Assembly: GCF_003945595.2 (NCBI RefSeq)
Contig: NW_024103696.1
Span: 1,860,001-1,924,000 of the forward strand
Reading direction: 5' to 3'
DNA length: 64,000 bases
DNA from: Pipra filicauda
Lineage: Eukaryota; Chordata; Aves; Passeriformes; Pipridae
Of this stretch, positions 25,514 through 36,665 are shown in pieces (position 1 is the first letter of the stretch; the number at the start of each line of letters is the position of its first letter). A program made the translations under genes and the position numbers. Below the pieces are notes generated by a model. That model ran no database searches, was not told where the DNA came from, and saw only the letters and a program-made list of their open reading frames with translations.

Positions 25514-26067
25514 GGAGGACTCAAAAGGGCAGACTGTGCATGGGTGAACAAAATGGCCAAAAAAATCTAGTTTACATAAGAGGAGTGCACTCGGTTAACT
25601 ACGAAAGGAAATGGGATAGTCCCCCTCAATTTTATTTTTCTCTCTTTCATTTTGTCTCATTACCCCAGATCCTGACCATTCACAGAGCAGGACAAGGATG
25701 GGATCTAAGGACTACTGATTTTCTTTGTCCTCTTTCTCTTTTTTCTGCCTTTCTTTTTCTCCTGCCTTGCTTTGTCTGGGCAAAGCACTGCTATCATATT
25801 CAACCCCATATTCCATAAAGAAGTTTGTTGTGGGAGTGCTGAGCCTCATGAGCGGTGTGTTGTGGTTTGTGAGTCAGCACCTGAGAAGTGTATTGTAGGA
25901 GTTGAAAGCTTATTGAAGTGTACTGTAAGACATTAAGAGCTTTTTAGCCACTACTTTTGAGAAACGTATTGTAAAATTTAAGGGCATGTTAGCCAACACC
26001 TTTTGAGTCTAAACATTGGACCTGTTGCTGGAGTCAAGGTAGCTATACAATAAAAGCTCAAGAGTTC
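25514..26067. other. Segment between LTR and SINE, possible ERV remnant
   Basis: This includes a pyrimidine-rich stretch near 25630-25780 and a region of repeated phrases around 'gaagtgtattgtaggag' and 'gaagtgtactgtaagac' (about 25886-25930), with 'gaaacgtattgtaaaat' near 25960. Toward its end, tatacaataaaagctcaa (about 26045-26062) contains AATAAA and resembles the R region of an LTR. I cannot assign a family. Confidence 0.35.
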
Positions 26068-26200
26068 CCTGACACATGTCCCTGAGAATACAATGGTGCT
26101 AATAATGCCAAGGTTGCAGGTTTGATCCTCATATGGGTCATTCACCGAAGAGCTGATCCTTGTGGGTCCCTTCCAACTCAGAATATTCTGTGATGCTGTG
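26068..26200 (+). mobile_element. tRNA-Ile-derived SINE with CR1 tail (TguSINE1-like)
   Basis: From 26091 the sequence atggtgctaataatgcc, then aaggttgcaggtttgatcc and atatgggtcatt, follows the anticodon and T arms of tRNA-Ile(AAU), including the anticodon-loop word CTAATAA and a B box GGTTTGATCC with one C-to-T change. The 5' A-box half (about 26068-26090) is more decayed. After 26145 the sequence switches to a CR1 3' tail: gatccttgtgggtcccttcc, then aactcagaatattctgtgat. This head-and-tail architecture is that of the zebra finch SINE mobilised by CR1 machinery. It is too mutated, and joined to a tail, to be a tRNA gene. Confidence 0.85.
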
Positions 26201-26229
26201 TCAAACCCTTCTCTCTAGTTTCTGATCAT

Positions 26230-26490
26230 TGAACATAAGGAAATGGCCTGGAGCTGCCTCAGGGGAAGTTCTAATTGGATATTAGGGAAAAGTGTTTTAC
26301 TGAGTGGGTGATCAAGTACTGGAACGAGTTCTCCAGAGTAGTATTTTCACCTCTCTATGTTCAAGAAATGTTAAGACAATGTTCTTATACATATGGTTGA
26401 ACTTTTAGGTTGCTCTGTGTGGAGTCATCAGTTGGACTTGATGATCCTCATGAGTCTGCTCCATATTGATATTCTATAATTCTAATTCTA
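26230..26490 (+). mobile_element. CR1 LINE 3'-end fragment
   Basis: The plus strand carries decayed CR1 3' sequence in the usual order: 'ggaaatggcctggagctgcc' (aggaaatggcctcaagttg in the family), 'ggatattagggaaaa', 'actggaacgagttctcc', 'gttggacttgatgatcctca' and the tail 'gatattctataattcta'. This is the terminal part of the reverse-transcriptase ORF plus the short 3' UTR. It is 5'-truncated, as is usual for CR1. Confidence 0.85.
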
Positions 26491-26911
26491 CTGAAACTGA
26501 ACAAGATACATTTTTTTCCTAATGTATATCTAAAATTTTTCAATTGTCCTATTTCTGTAGACTGCCTAAGTAACTCACTCGGGTGCTTAGCTATATCCCC
26601 ATCAGGAAGCCTTTTTTTATACTCAGGCTTAATCTTTGATGTGAAATAGGCCTATTATTTCTTGTCTTGGTCAAAATGAAGAGAGTTCACTTCTTTTTAT
26701 TTGTTTTTTTGCCACAATCTTCCATATATTTGAATCCTATTATTGTATGCTTTTGAATTTGTTTCTGTTTACTGTCAAATAATACTAGCTCTTTCAAGAT
26801 TTGTGTAGAACACATGTTCTAGAACATAATTTTCTGCTCTAATTCAACATGCTTTTTGAAGTGTGGTGCCCAGACGTGGGCAGTGTAAAAAGGTAGAATT
26901 GCATTACAAAT
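26491..26911. other. AT-rich DNA between repeats
   Basis: No gene or repeat family recognised. Confidence 0.5.
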
Positions 26912-27100
26912 ATATCTGTCTCAGTCTGATGAGACTGGACTGTTTGCTAAAGAGGATGAGTTATGAGGTAGACCAAACTCCTCCCTCTCTGCAATTGTAA
27001 TGTCAAATTAAGGGGCTTTACTCGAGGAAAATGTGGAAAAACAGAAGAAATAACAACCCTTTATTAGAAGATATATGTATGTCGGCAAAAACAGTAACAA

Positions 27101-27126
27101 AACAACAACAACAACAACAACAACAA
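27101..27126. repeat. CAA trinucleotide microsatellite
   Basis: About eight uninterrupted CAA units lie inside the LTR just upstream (in LTR orientation) of its AATAAA. Confidence 0.9.
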
Positions 27127-27381
27127 GTCTAAATGAATACTTCTCTGTCCTTTAGCACAGTCCTAATTGCGGTCGGCAGGGGGCGCTGTTGGACCGCTGG
27201 GAGGTGTAGGACCTGCAGTACCTGGTTGTGGTCGGCAGGGTGCGCTGTGGGCTCCGGCAGTCACCCGCGGGAAGAGGGGCTGGAGAGAGCGGTCCTGGAC
27301 CGGGTGGGGAAGCTGAGGAGATGGGGGGGTCCTCACCTCCGTGGGGACAAAAAGGAAGGCAGGCAGTACACTCCCATGGGA

Positions 27382-27433
27382 ACTCACCACTGTCTCAAGT
27401 GGCGGGGACTCACCACAGTCTCAGGTGGTGGTG
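27382..27433. repeat. 26-bp tandem pair inside LTR
   Basis: Two adjacent units, actcaccactgtctcaagtg at 27382 and actcaccacagtctcaggtg at 27408, are about 26 bp each. Tandem units in U3 often duplicate enhancer-like sites; that role is inference here. Confidence 0.8.
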
Positions 27434-27828
27434 TCTCAGAAAAACTCCCCCTCCTCTCCCGCGGGCAAGTAAACTCTCCGATGAAGCACAGCAGCTCCGG
27501 GGAGCGGGACAGTCAGGCAGGTCGAAGCCAGCAGGAATGAGGAGTCGAGCTCACCAGGATGAACAGCCAAAAAAGGAAACTAGACCTCCGGTCCCCCTCC
27601 CCAAAAATGCCTGTCTGCACCCAGGGAGCCAGCCACGTAGTCTGTCCCTCACCTCCCCGAACAGAGCCAGCCCCCACCTCCCTCTCTCCTCTCTCCAAAT
27701 GGGCCATTAACCTAGGCTGGCTACATCTTTTGTAACGCTAATGACCTCCCCCCCCTCCGGTTTTTTTTTCCTTGGAGTGGAGCAGGGGGAAGAAAAATTC
27801 CCCTGATTTCCTAATCTATAACAATATC

Positions 27829-30800
27829 AATGTGCAAATAAGTAGAATTTAACCTTATTCCATAACTCTGAGGTGAACAAGCAATAGTCTAAATATCCTC
27901 ACTATTTAATTCCCTAAGGTTTCATAACAGTGATGTTATATCCAGATTGTGTACTAGGAACGGTACCTGGCCCATGGTAGCCATAAAACTGTGTTTGGAA
28001 ATTTCCTTAATGAAGACTAGTTGAACCACCTCAAAGAAACCTAGGGACTATGGTAGTAATCTAACATTAGACGTTACTGAGTTCCATTGATCAGATATAT
28101 GACCTGATCAACTGACAGAGCAATCTGAGTTTTTTTGGCTATGCCCAGAATTACACACCAGGTTGCCTCCAGTCAGCTACATATCATACCTTTCGCAGTA
28201 AAGTGTAGCAAGATGTGTACCACTTACCTTGCAAAGCCATGGACAGTAGTGCACTTGGGAGTTTGCAGATGATTGTTGGCAAAGTCTCTACAGGAGTCAA
28301 TTGCAGTACCAGCTTTGGATGCTTCAGTAGCAAAGTCCTACCATAACCTGGCTAATGCCAATTTTATTAGCCTCTAGCTTCCTCACAGAAACCTCTCAGT
28401 GATCTCAAGACCAACACTGCTTTGGTAATGATTATCTAAAGCAGCCTGAGCTGTTCGACAGCAGCATATATCACAAAAGCCACATCTTCATTAGTCCAGA
28501 AAGACCAGAAAAACTTATTTGCTATCTCGCAGAAAAAAACCAACTTGCAAGTATAGAATATAGAAATCTGGCAGAAAATAAACCCCCTTGTTTCTAGCTA
28601 GTCCTCAGAGATCAGAGGGGCTGGGTGTGTTGTCCCTAAAAATGGGATTCATCATCCAGTGTACAATATGCCAACTTCACTCACAGAGCCAAGGTCTTTG
28701 TTTATTTTTTATTTACACGAAGATGGATGCTAGCTGGTAAATCCACAAAGCTAGTACACCGATTCTCAAAAATTTACACTATTTAAACATTTTAATAAAC
28801 AAAGGAATTATGTTTCATTTGCCACAAATTAGCTAGTTATCGTCTTAATTCTACTGTCTGTTGGTTAATTCTACCTTCTATGGTTTAAACAATTCTCTTG
28901 CCTCTCATGCTGATTAGTCCACATGCTCAGTCTTTCTCCCATTTAAAGTTGGAGAATTTCTGGAGTCAGCGGGTTATAAGTCAGTTATTTCAATCCTTTC
29001 CTGCCAGAATTGCCTTTAACCTAGTTGAGACTGATTTTAGCACAGTTACTAAGTTGCGTTTGTTAGCTTCTTCTTATGCCAAATGTCTTTGAGGTCCATC
29101 CACCACCAGTAGTATATCCTTCTTCCCAACCTCTGCTGTAAACATGTAGGCCTAAACAAACTAAGGAAAACAATACATTTTCCCCCTCCCTTTGAGGCTG
29201 TGAGACCTGTTTTTCAATTTGTTGATAAGGCAAGACCCTGTTTCACAACCCAGTTCACCTTCTTTGTAACTCTCTGGGTATATTACAAACTGTCTCTTGA
29301 AGTAGCAGGTGCTGCTGGGCTTAATTTCTGATTGTAGCCAGTTCAGCATGGTAAGACTGGACGTATTCAATAAGAACTTTTAAGATCACACATTTGTGGT
29401 TTATTGAAATTACATGAAATAGAAATTTGGAATTGCCATTCATAAATGTGCTTACTGCACTAGCACTAAATATTAAAAAAAAAGAAACAATGACCAACTG
29501 GTAATCAATTCAGCCCAGCTTTACCATCAGTCAAGCTTAATTTCACCTGAGTGTCATCCACTGCAGCCTTAGGAGCAAATCTTACCAAAGATCTGTCCCT
29601 GCTTTGGGGAAGAGAGAGGAGCAAGCCCATTGACTTATCTGTAAGGTGATTGTATTCTCATCTTCTGCCATGGAGGATTTTCATATGCCAAAATTACACT
29701 TTTGGGAGAAGTGGAGATAAGACTGTAGTCAAATAACCTGTTGCTGCTATCATAAAGAGTGAAGGGGTGGAGGTGGCCACTTTATGTGTAAATGATGGTT
29801 ATTAAGATAGTATCTCTCTTTGAAGCTAAAGAGCAGGATCACAAAAACTGTAGGTCTTGCACCCTGGCACCTCAGTATCACTCCCTTTACCACAGGTCTG
29901 ATTGCAGCAATAAGGGTTATCCTCTGCTTGATAACCTATCACACCCATTAGCAGTAATCCCTTCACAGCATATCTCATGGTATCTTATGGCTATAGGCCT
30001 CATTCCTAGAGAGGAAAGGCATGTTCATAAAAGGAACATATAGACACTTAACAGAAAAGAAAATTATATTTTCTATGCATATAATAGAAAAGGAAAAATG
30101 GGATTAAATTACAGGAAAAAAAGTCCACATATTAGATGAACTGCCATAAAAAGCAGAACAGTAAGGCAAGAGAGCAGATTCTCAGGAGACTCTAGACAGC
30201 CTTTATTGCTCAAGGTCTTTGAGCAAAAACTAGACAAATACTGGTCAAGGTTGACACAGAATATTCTTTGAATATCAGATGAATCAGAGATAGAATAGAC
30301 AGCCACCAAAGGCTGTCCTCACCTTATTCTTTGGGTTAACATACATTTCTTTTGTGATCCACTGCAACTCTTCCGTCACATTCTAATGTAAAATTTGATC
30401 TAGCCCACTATTTACCATTCTGAATATATACACACGAGTATTCCTACCTCGTTGAAATATTTTGTACTTCCCTCTTTTTTAGTTTATTTTAAATAATTCC
30501 TTTAAATTGTGTCAACAGCATTGTGTATTTATAATCCCGTATTCTGGAATTTTTACTAATTTGCCTAGCTCTCAGATATAAGAAATTCTTTATTTCATCT
30601 TTCAGGTCATATTTTTGCATGGTATTAGATCCAACAATATGATTCCTAGAGTATCCAAGGCACATTGACGTCATACATCCTCTCAGTTGGCACAGAAGTT
30701 GCAAATTACCCAGACTGAGCTGGGTGTCACTGTTTTAACCCCTGTGCCAGGGCCAGATGCTGCAGCTTTCCCTGCTCCAGCTTCAGTTCTGGGGTTAAAA

Positions 30801-31888
30801 GAGGTGACACCTCTCTCTACTGCAGTCACTGCCTGACAAACCGTAGCCCTTTGTGGGCCTGACGTCCCTGTGGGATGATAGGGGCCACTGCCAGGCTACA
30901 GCTGGTAACACAGGAGAAGTAACTGGAACGTGACAGGGAAACTTATAAATATAGCACCAAACAGAGCCCAAGCAGAAAGAAAACGTCAATGTCATACTTC
31001 TCTCAGCAGACACTTGCACGCTGACAAGTCGCTGTGACCCCCTGTCTCCCACACTTCTTGAGAAGGGCTGAAGCATCAACCTTATGACCCAGAGGAACAC
31101 TAGAAAGATAATCATAACATCAGAGAAAATGCACAGATATGAAGAAGACTTTAAAACAACCCCCACAATTTAACTGCATTATTAATGAGACTATGGCCTC
31201 TAACATGACTTTGAGTGTAACAACAAGACTTCAAATAATTTCAACTACTACATATCTTCCCCAGATCATAAATATTTAAATTAAATCAAGCAGCAATAAC
31301 ACTTCAAAACTGAAATTTTTTTCTGGATCACTTCCAGTACTATCACTAAAAAATCGTGGGGTTTTTTTTTTTTACATGCAGTTTTTCATGTTGCTGATAG
31401 GCAAGTGACAAACAAAAACCCAAAACATTCCTGGTTACTGTGAAAAGTGCCAGCTGCCTTATGCATTAGGGAGTCCTAAACTTCAGAAATCTGTGACCAC
31501 CTTTGACATTTTAACAGGTGAAACATCTACTGTAAATTGAATATTTTCCTTTCTTCTGTGTGTTTAAAGATAGATGTATGTCAGATGCTTGAATACAGTC
31601 TGGATTGATAGAATACTGAGTACAGATCATAAGGTAAACTAAAAATATTTTCCAGCTTATGATATCATTGCAATATTTATCCCAGGTTTAGTTTCATGCT
31701 ACATGTTGCTTAAGCATACATCTAGTCCATATACATCACTTAAGTGTGTTTGCATCCCCATATACCTGTACAAAGACCTCCAACTCTATTTTAAAGAAGC
31801 TAGAAAGGCCCACGTAACAAATACCAGTGCATGAATGTTTCAGTAAAGAGTAATTCCCTTACCAAACCTTGATAGTCCTGTCTAGATA
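27829..31888. other. Intergenic DNA, no recognised gene
   Basis: Composition is slightly less AT-rich than elsewhere. Frames at 28898-29092, 29161-29370, 29792-30043 and 30109-30309 have no recognisable domain. A 123-codon minus-strand frame at 30795-31166 has a hydrophobic run near residues 13-34 but no family resemblance, and I do not support it as a gene. An inverted repeat at 30725-30809 is listed separately; ATAAATATAG near 30943-30954 follows it. Confidence 0.45.
30725..30809. repeat. 85-bp segment bounded by 18-19-bp inverted repeats
   Basis: The left arm tgtcactgttttaacccc (30725-30742) is the near reverse complement of the right arm ggggttaaaagaggtgaca (30791-30809), with about two mismatches or one indel. 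Both arms read TGTCAC...TTTTAACCCC from the outside, a form like avian LTR starts. It may be a hairpin relic of two opposed LTR ends, a very small MITE, or chance. Confidence 0.6.
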
Positions 31889-32198
31889 TCATAGACTCAT
31901 AGAAGGATCTGAGAAGAGCCTCTGGAAGTTACTAGTGCAATATCTTGAATAAAGTAAGGTCAAATTTGAAGTTATGCCATTTTGTTCAAGGACAGTTTAG
32001 TTTTATACATCTCTAGAGACAGAAAATTCACTGCTTCTCTCTGAAAACTGCTCCCATGTTTGTTCACATCCCTGTTGAAAATATTTTTTTACTTCAAATG
32101 TAATTAGATTTTCCCACACTGAAACTTCTCTCCACTGTCTCTACTCCTCATGCTGTTCATCTTTAAAAAAAGCCTGAGACTGTTTCTCCATACCCAGC
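31889..32198 (-). mobile_element. Old CR1 LINE, 3' part (left piece of a split element)
   Basis: On the minus strand the piece ends with a decayed CR1 tail, ATGAGTCTATGAT (31889-31901), preceded by 'ggctcttctcagatccttct', the counterpart of the usual 'aggtcccttccaacc'. The same element resumes near 32736 after an inserted younger CR1. Confidence 0.75.
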
Positions 32199-32735
32199 CA
32201 TGCTCTGGTGAGACCCCACCTCGAGTGCTACATCCAGCTCCAGGGTCCCCAGCACAGGGAAGGACTGACCTGTTGGAGTGAGTCCAGAGAAGGGCCATAA
32301 GGATGATTAGGGGGATGGAGTAATCTCCTATGAGGAAAGGCTGAAATAATTGGGATTTTCAGCCTAGGGAAGAGAATGCTTTGGGGTCATCTAATTGCAG
32401 CCTTCCAGTACCTGAAGGGAGCCTGCAAGAAAGATGGAGAGGGACTTCTAATAAGATCATGTAGTGACAGAACAAGAGGGAATGGATTCAAACTGTAATA
32501 GAGTGGGTTTAGACTAGATACTAGGAGAAAACTTTTTACTATGGGGGTGGTGAGACACTGGAACAGGTTTCCCAGAGAAGTTGTTAATGCCCCATAAGTG
32601 TTTCAGGCCAGGGCAGATGGAGTTCTAAGCCACTTGGCCTAATGAAAGGTGTACCTGCCCACAGCTGGGGATCGGAAGTAGATGATCTTTAAGGTTCCTT
32701 CCAGCCCAGGCCATTCTAGGATTAAGTAACTGAAC
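32199..32735 (+). mobile_element. Younger CR1 3' end inserted into an older CR1
   Basis: The plus strand carries a readable CR1 3' region: ggtgagaccccacctcgagt, then 'catccagctccagggtccccagcacag', 'gagtccagagaagggcca', 'cttccagtacctgaaggga', 'cactggaacaggtttcccag' and the tail ccattctaggattaag. It is much closer to the consensus than the sequence on either side, and lies in the opposite orientation. The 5' junction near 32199 is approximate. It encodes only a broken C-terminal reverse-transcriptase remnant. Confidence 0.85.
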
Positions 32736-33209
32736 ATGTAAATTGTTTCCCCTCCAAACATCATCTTTTTCAGGCTGAACAAACTCTGTTCTGAAGCCAA
32801 ACTTCATTCTTCTGAGCTCCAGCCCCTGATCATCTTGGCAGCAATTCTTGAAGCTTTCTCCAGATTTCCAATACCTTTCTTGCACTGCAAATCCCCAAAC
32901 TAGACAGAACTGTAGTCTTGGTCTTATACCCACCAGACAGATTTGAGTCAGTTTTGTTTTTATTAATGCAAACATACTTGTTTTATCTTCACCCCTGCAT
33001 GAGTGCACTGATGGCTCATGTTGAACATGATGCTCACCAGGAATCTGAGTCTTTTGCTGCAAAGCTGCTTTCTGCTCTTTTCAATTCCTACCATCCCCTG
33101 CTGCTGCCTTATTCTATCCCAGGTGCAAGACTTATACTTTCCTCTTCCTAACTTTATGGTATTTCTTTCTATCCATTTCTCCAGTTTGTTGAGTACCCTT
33201 ATAGGAAAT
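32736..33209 (-). mobile_element. Old CR1 LINE, right piece of the split element
   Basis: Minus-strand CR1 resumes here: tttcaggctgaacaaactc (32768), 'ctttctccagatttc', 'cactgcaaatccccaaactagac', then gctcatgttgaacatgatgc and 'tcaccagg' near 33013-33040. This is the counterpart of 'ctcatgttcaacttgctgtttaccagg' in the CR1 at 48.3 kb. The 5' end is near 33209, in 'ctggagaaatgg' on the minus strand. No frame survives. Confidence 0.75.
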
Positions 33210-35900
33210 AATTAATTGATATTTACAACTAAAGGTCATACACATAGTGGGTACAAGCCCATTCTACATTTCATTAAAAGTGTTGGTACATCACAAAGAA
33301 AAAAGAGAAAGAAATATGCATTTGGGTCTAAAGAAGAAATCTATTCAAACTATGCTGCAGTTTTTAAGTCATGAAATAATGTGTAACAAGTCATCTCAAA
33401 TGTTTTAAATTATGTGAGGGGTTTTTCAGTTAAAGTTTGTGATAGTGAAGAAAAATCTTTGTTTTGAAAGTTTTCTGCAGATATGTTGTGTATCTTCTGT
33501 CTTTGGTTGGAGGTAATAAATTAACTCTGGGATAATCTACCAAACTGCCAAGTTCATTTCAAGTTTCTATGTACTTGTTGCATATTTTATATTTCACTAA
33601 AGTTTTACTCCCCTAAGAATATGGCTGGCCATGAATAGTAATCATCAATCTCACCATGCCAAACATAATGAAAAAAGCAAAATAACACATAAAAAAGCTG
33701 ATGCTAGTCATTCCTGTGTTCTACTTGTATAGAAACCATGAGTTCCTAGAGTGTAAGAAGTAAATCTGAATTTGACAGAGGTTGGGTTTTTTTATTGTAC
33801 TGTAGAATAATATCTGCCAAAACATGGCCCATGAAAAAGAATACTACAAGTGTAGGCTGCTAACCTGACAAAGTCATTTCAGCTATGAAGTGAACACCTT
33901 GGAAAACCTATTGTTCATCACTTTTTAAATCTTCTGCTACCAAACAAAATGCAGCTGCAAATCTAAGGTTTCTTGTTGAAAAAAAAAAATGAAACTGCAT
34001 TAACTGTTTTCATTCCCTTGCAGCATAAACCAGCTAGATAAGATCACAAAGTACAAGCACTGCTGTGATAGTAAATATATACCGATTTCAATAAAGTCTG
34101 TAAACAAAATCAGAATTCTAATTATCTCCCGATAAAAGATGCAATATTGTGGCCAGAATGCTCTATTTGTGGCAACTTTGAATTGTAATAGAGAAGTTGG
34201 ACTGTCTTTTTCTGCACTGGTGTCACAAAAACTAAACACTATGATGAACTGAATTCATCAGTGTTAGTTTTAAATCTTTAAACATAAAGCACTGTAGTAA
34301 GAGTGTTTCAATTGTTCCGAGTTCTGCTGGGAAACAGTTTCTATGGAAGGCATTGGACTCTTGAGTGCACCACCTGTTACAAGAAGTCAAAAACGAGGAG
34401 GAAAATGAGATAAGTATCTGAAGAACTTTCAGGGCATCAGGTTATAGGTGATTAGTAGCTGTGAACTACTTCAGATATTAAATGTCTGACAGCTTCTCTT
34501 TTAACAGCTATCTGATGTTTGCTACAGATTATTAAATAATCACAGAGCATTTAATATTAATGAAGACTCTTTATTATACAAATAAAATAATGAGATATAT
34601 GTTAAAAATCTTTCATTGAATGTTTGTGTGTTTTTGCTCAAAGTAATGTTTTTGGTTTGCAGAAAATCCTCACTGATAGTCATTACTTATCTAGTTCATA
34701 AACTTTCCAGTGTTATAAATTAGCAATCTCTGATATCTTTGGCACTAGAAATAACAGAAGAATAAGGTCTTACAGGTATTTAACATAAAGTCCCACAATC
34801 ACCCTCTAGAACTTTTGGAAGTTCTTCTTCTGTCTTTCTGTTGCTCTTTTCTCTTGTACAGCTCATAACTATAGGCAAAATCTGTGATTGATGCATTTTC
34901 AAAAACTTAACACATGAATAGAATATATATCTTTAGCAGATTATAGAGCTGCATTCAAAACACTTGCACTTTTTGCCTTTTCTTTTTTTACCCCATTACT
35001 CATTTTCCTAAGCCTGATAATCAATTATTAAGTGGTTAAAAACTACATTACCAAGTTTATAAATTCAAAACTGGACACATTTCAGCACACTGAAAAATGC
35101 GTTTAACACAAAATCACAATATTTTGCATTAATGGACAAACAGATTGTATTTTTCAACATTTCCTTTCACCTCCTTTTTGTTCTTCCACAAGAGTTAACA
35201 GACTTTGTAGAGATGATATAGAGGTGTGGCTATAAAGGAAATGTACAGCTTTTTTGGGTATAATTATATTATTTACAACTAAGGAGCCTGATTAACATGT
35301 TCACTTCTCATATACATCGTAGCTTCTGTGATTTCCACTATCATTCCCATATAAGTCTAAAGACATCTAACTCTGATTTAATTTACTACTGTTCAAAGTC
35401 TATTTATTAATGATATGCAACTAGAGATCATGCTGTTTTTACAATTACAGTCTCTGACCCAGATTTTGCTACTTAGCTGTCTAAATAGGCAAATAAGTAG
35501 GCTTTTCAGGAACCTCTAGCCTTCATTTCAAGAGCAGTAAGGCTAATGAAAAACTAGTGGCATAATAAAAATGCCACTGAACGCTTGACTGCACTTTTAG
35601 ATAGTTAACTACCTTATGAAATCAAGTTATTTCTTTTTGGCCTGTATTTCTCATCAGTATTTCACAGCATTGTATTTTTTTTCCAATTCTTCTCTCATCA
35701 AAAATCTAGCCTTCATGCATACAATTCAGGACACAGTTACTACAATCATAGCCACCTGTTTGTCCATAAACACTGTGTAAGGGCTTGCTTAATATGTGAA
35801 AGTATCACATTCAATTCTCCTCGCTGCTTGATTCAGACAAGTAACATATCAGCCAAAACATGCTAACACTTCATTATTTCTCCCATGATACTATAGTTGG
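33210..35900. other. AT-rich DNA, no recognised gene
   Basis: No coding, RNA or repeat feature I can support. The frame at 34000-34239 has no recognisable domain. Confidence 0.5.
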
Positions 35901-36665
35901 AATATTTTTTGTCCTTTGTCTCAGGTTACAGTACACGAAGGGGGGGCATCTTGGCCCGTTATCTTTAACATCTTTTAAGACTCCAGGTTTCGAGCTACGA
36001 GCTCATTGGAGGGATTTTACTTTAAAAATATACAAGGCTCCAAAAATTTACCCACAAAATTTTTTAGAGGGGCCTTCAGTTCTTTTAATACTCTAAGAGA
36101 AAGCACAAAGGAGAAGACACTGTACACATTTCTCAGAAGGTCAAAAATAACACACTTTTACTGGCAAACTTTAGAAAATAAAGGAACCTAGTGAAAGTTT
36201 AAGGGGTAACATTCAACTAAAATAAAACACTTCACCAAGCATTGACTTAGCACATGCTAACCCACACAACTCCACAAAATCCAACCCATCCAGTTTTAAG
36301 TTACACAAAATATTAAGAAAGGAGATTAGGAGAAAAAGTAAAGAGAGAGAGAGAAAAAGAGAGAATTATAGCTACCGCCCAGAGACCCGTGCAAGTCCAG
36401 CTTCTGTCCAGAAGGCAGGGTCCAAACAACATGGAGAGCACATGTTGCTGCTTTTATTTGCTTTGGCCCCCCTATGGCCACACCTGTCCACCCCCAGGTG
36501 GGACTTCCAGTGTGCCAGCCAATCTGAGGCTGGGTTAAGGGCTCTGGTGTGTGGTGTGGACAGTGCTCCCAGCCTGCCCAAGGAGACTCCAAGGGGCTGG
36601 GGTAAGGAACAGTGCCCACCTCACCCTCGTGAAATTTGACGTGTCCCTCCCCCCCCCCCCCCACA
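35901..36665 (-). mobile_element. LTR-like retroviral block, boundaries uncertain
   Basis: On the minus strand it opens TGTG followed by a long G-run (plus-strand C-run at 36648-36662), then GC-rich U3-like sequence, then GCAAATAAAAGCAGC (about 36447-36461), which looks like a TATA or polyadenylation box. A GA-rich stretch at 36337-36365 and less GC-rich sequence down to about 35930 follow. GTTGG flanks the block at 35896-35900 and 36666-36670, but the left edge lacks the expected TG, so this duplication may be accidental. No retroviral protein is encoded. The 112-codon minus-strand frame is a by-product of GC content. Confidence 0.5.

Larger units (their letters stand above)
26917..27823 (-). 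mobile_element. 907-bp solo LTR with exact 5-bp target-site duplication
   Basis: The plus strand starts TGTCTCAGTCTGATGAGAC at 26917 and ends CTAATCTATAACA at 27823. ATATC flanks it at 26912-26916 and 27824-27828. These TG...CA ends and the exact duplication define an integrated LTR even though I do not know the family. A polyadenylation signal AATAAA on the minus strand (27060-27065) gives the orientation. The U3 side is very GC-rich and contains a 59-bp-spaced direct repeat (ggtcggcaggg at 27171 and 27230), a 26-bp tandem pair (27382-27433), and an ACA/CAA trinucleotide run at 27101-27126. Frames at 27133-27710 on both strands are by-products of GC-rich composition. Confidence 0.85.

Noticed and set aside
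26091..26150. tRNA-Ile gene
   Set aside because: The 5' half is decayed, the B box is mutated, and the sequence runs straight into a CR1 tail, so it is a SINE.
27133..27710. Open frames of 135 and 160 codons on the plus strand
   Set aside because: They lie wholly inside a defined solo LTR, antisense to it, and have no family resemblance.
27100..27800. CpG-island promoter of a host gene
   Set aside because: The GC-rich block coincides exactly with an LTR bounded by target duplications, and no host exon is seen nearby.
30795..31166. 123-codon minus-strand frame with a hydrophobic stretch
   Set aside because: No recognised family, no paired exon signals, and only moderate length; not enough to support a gene.
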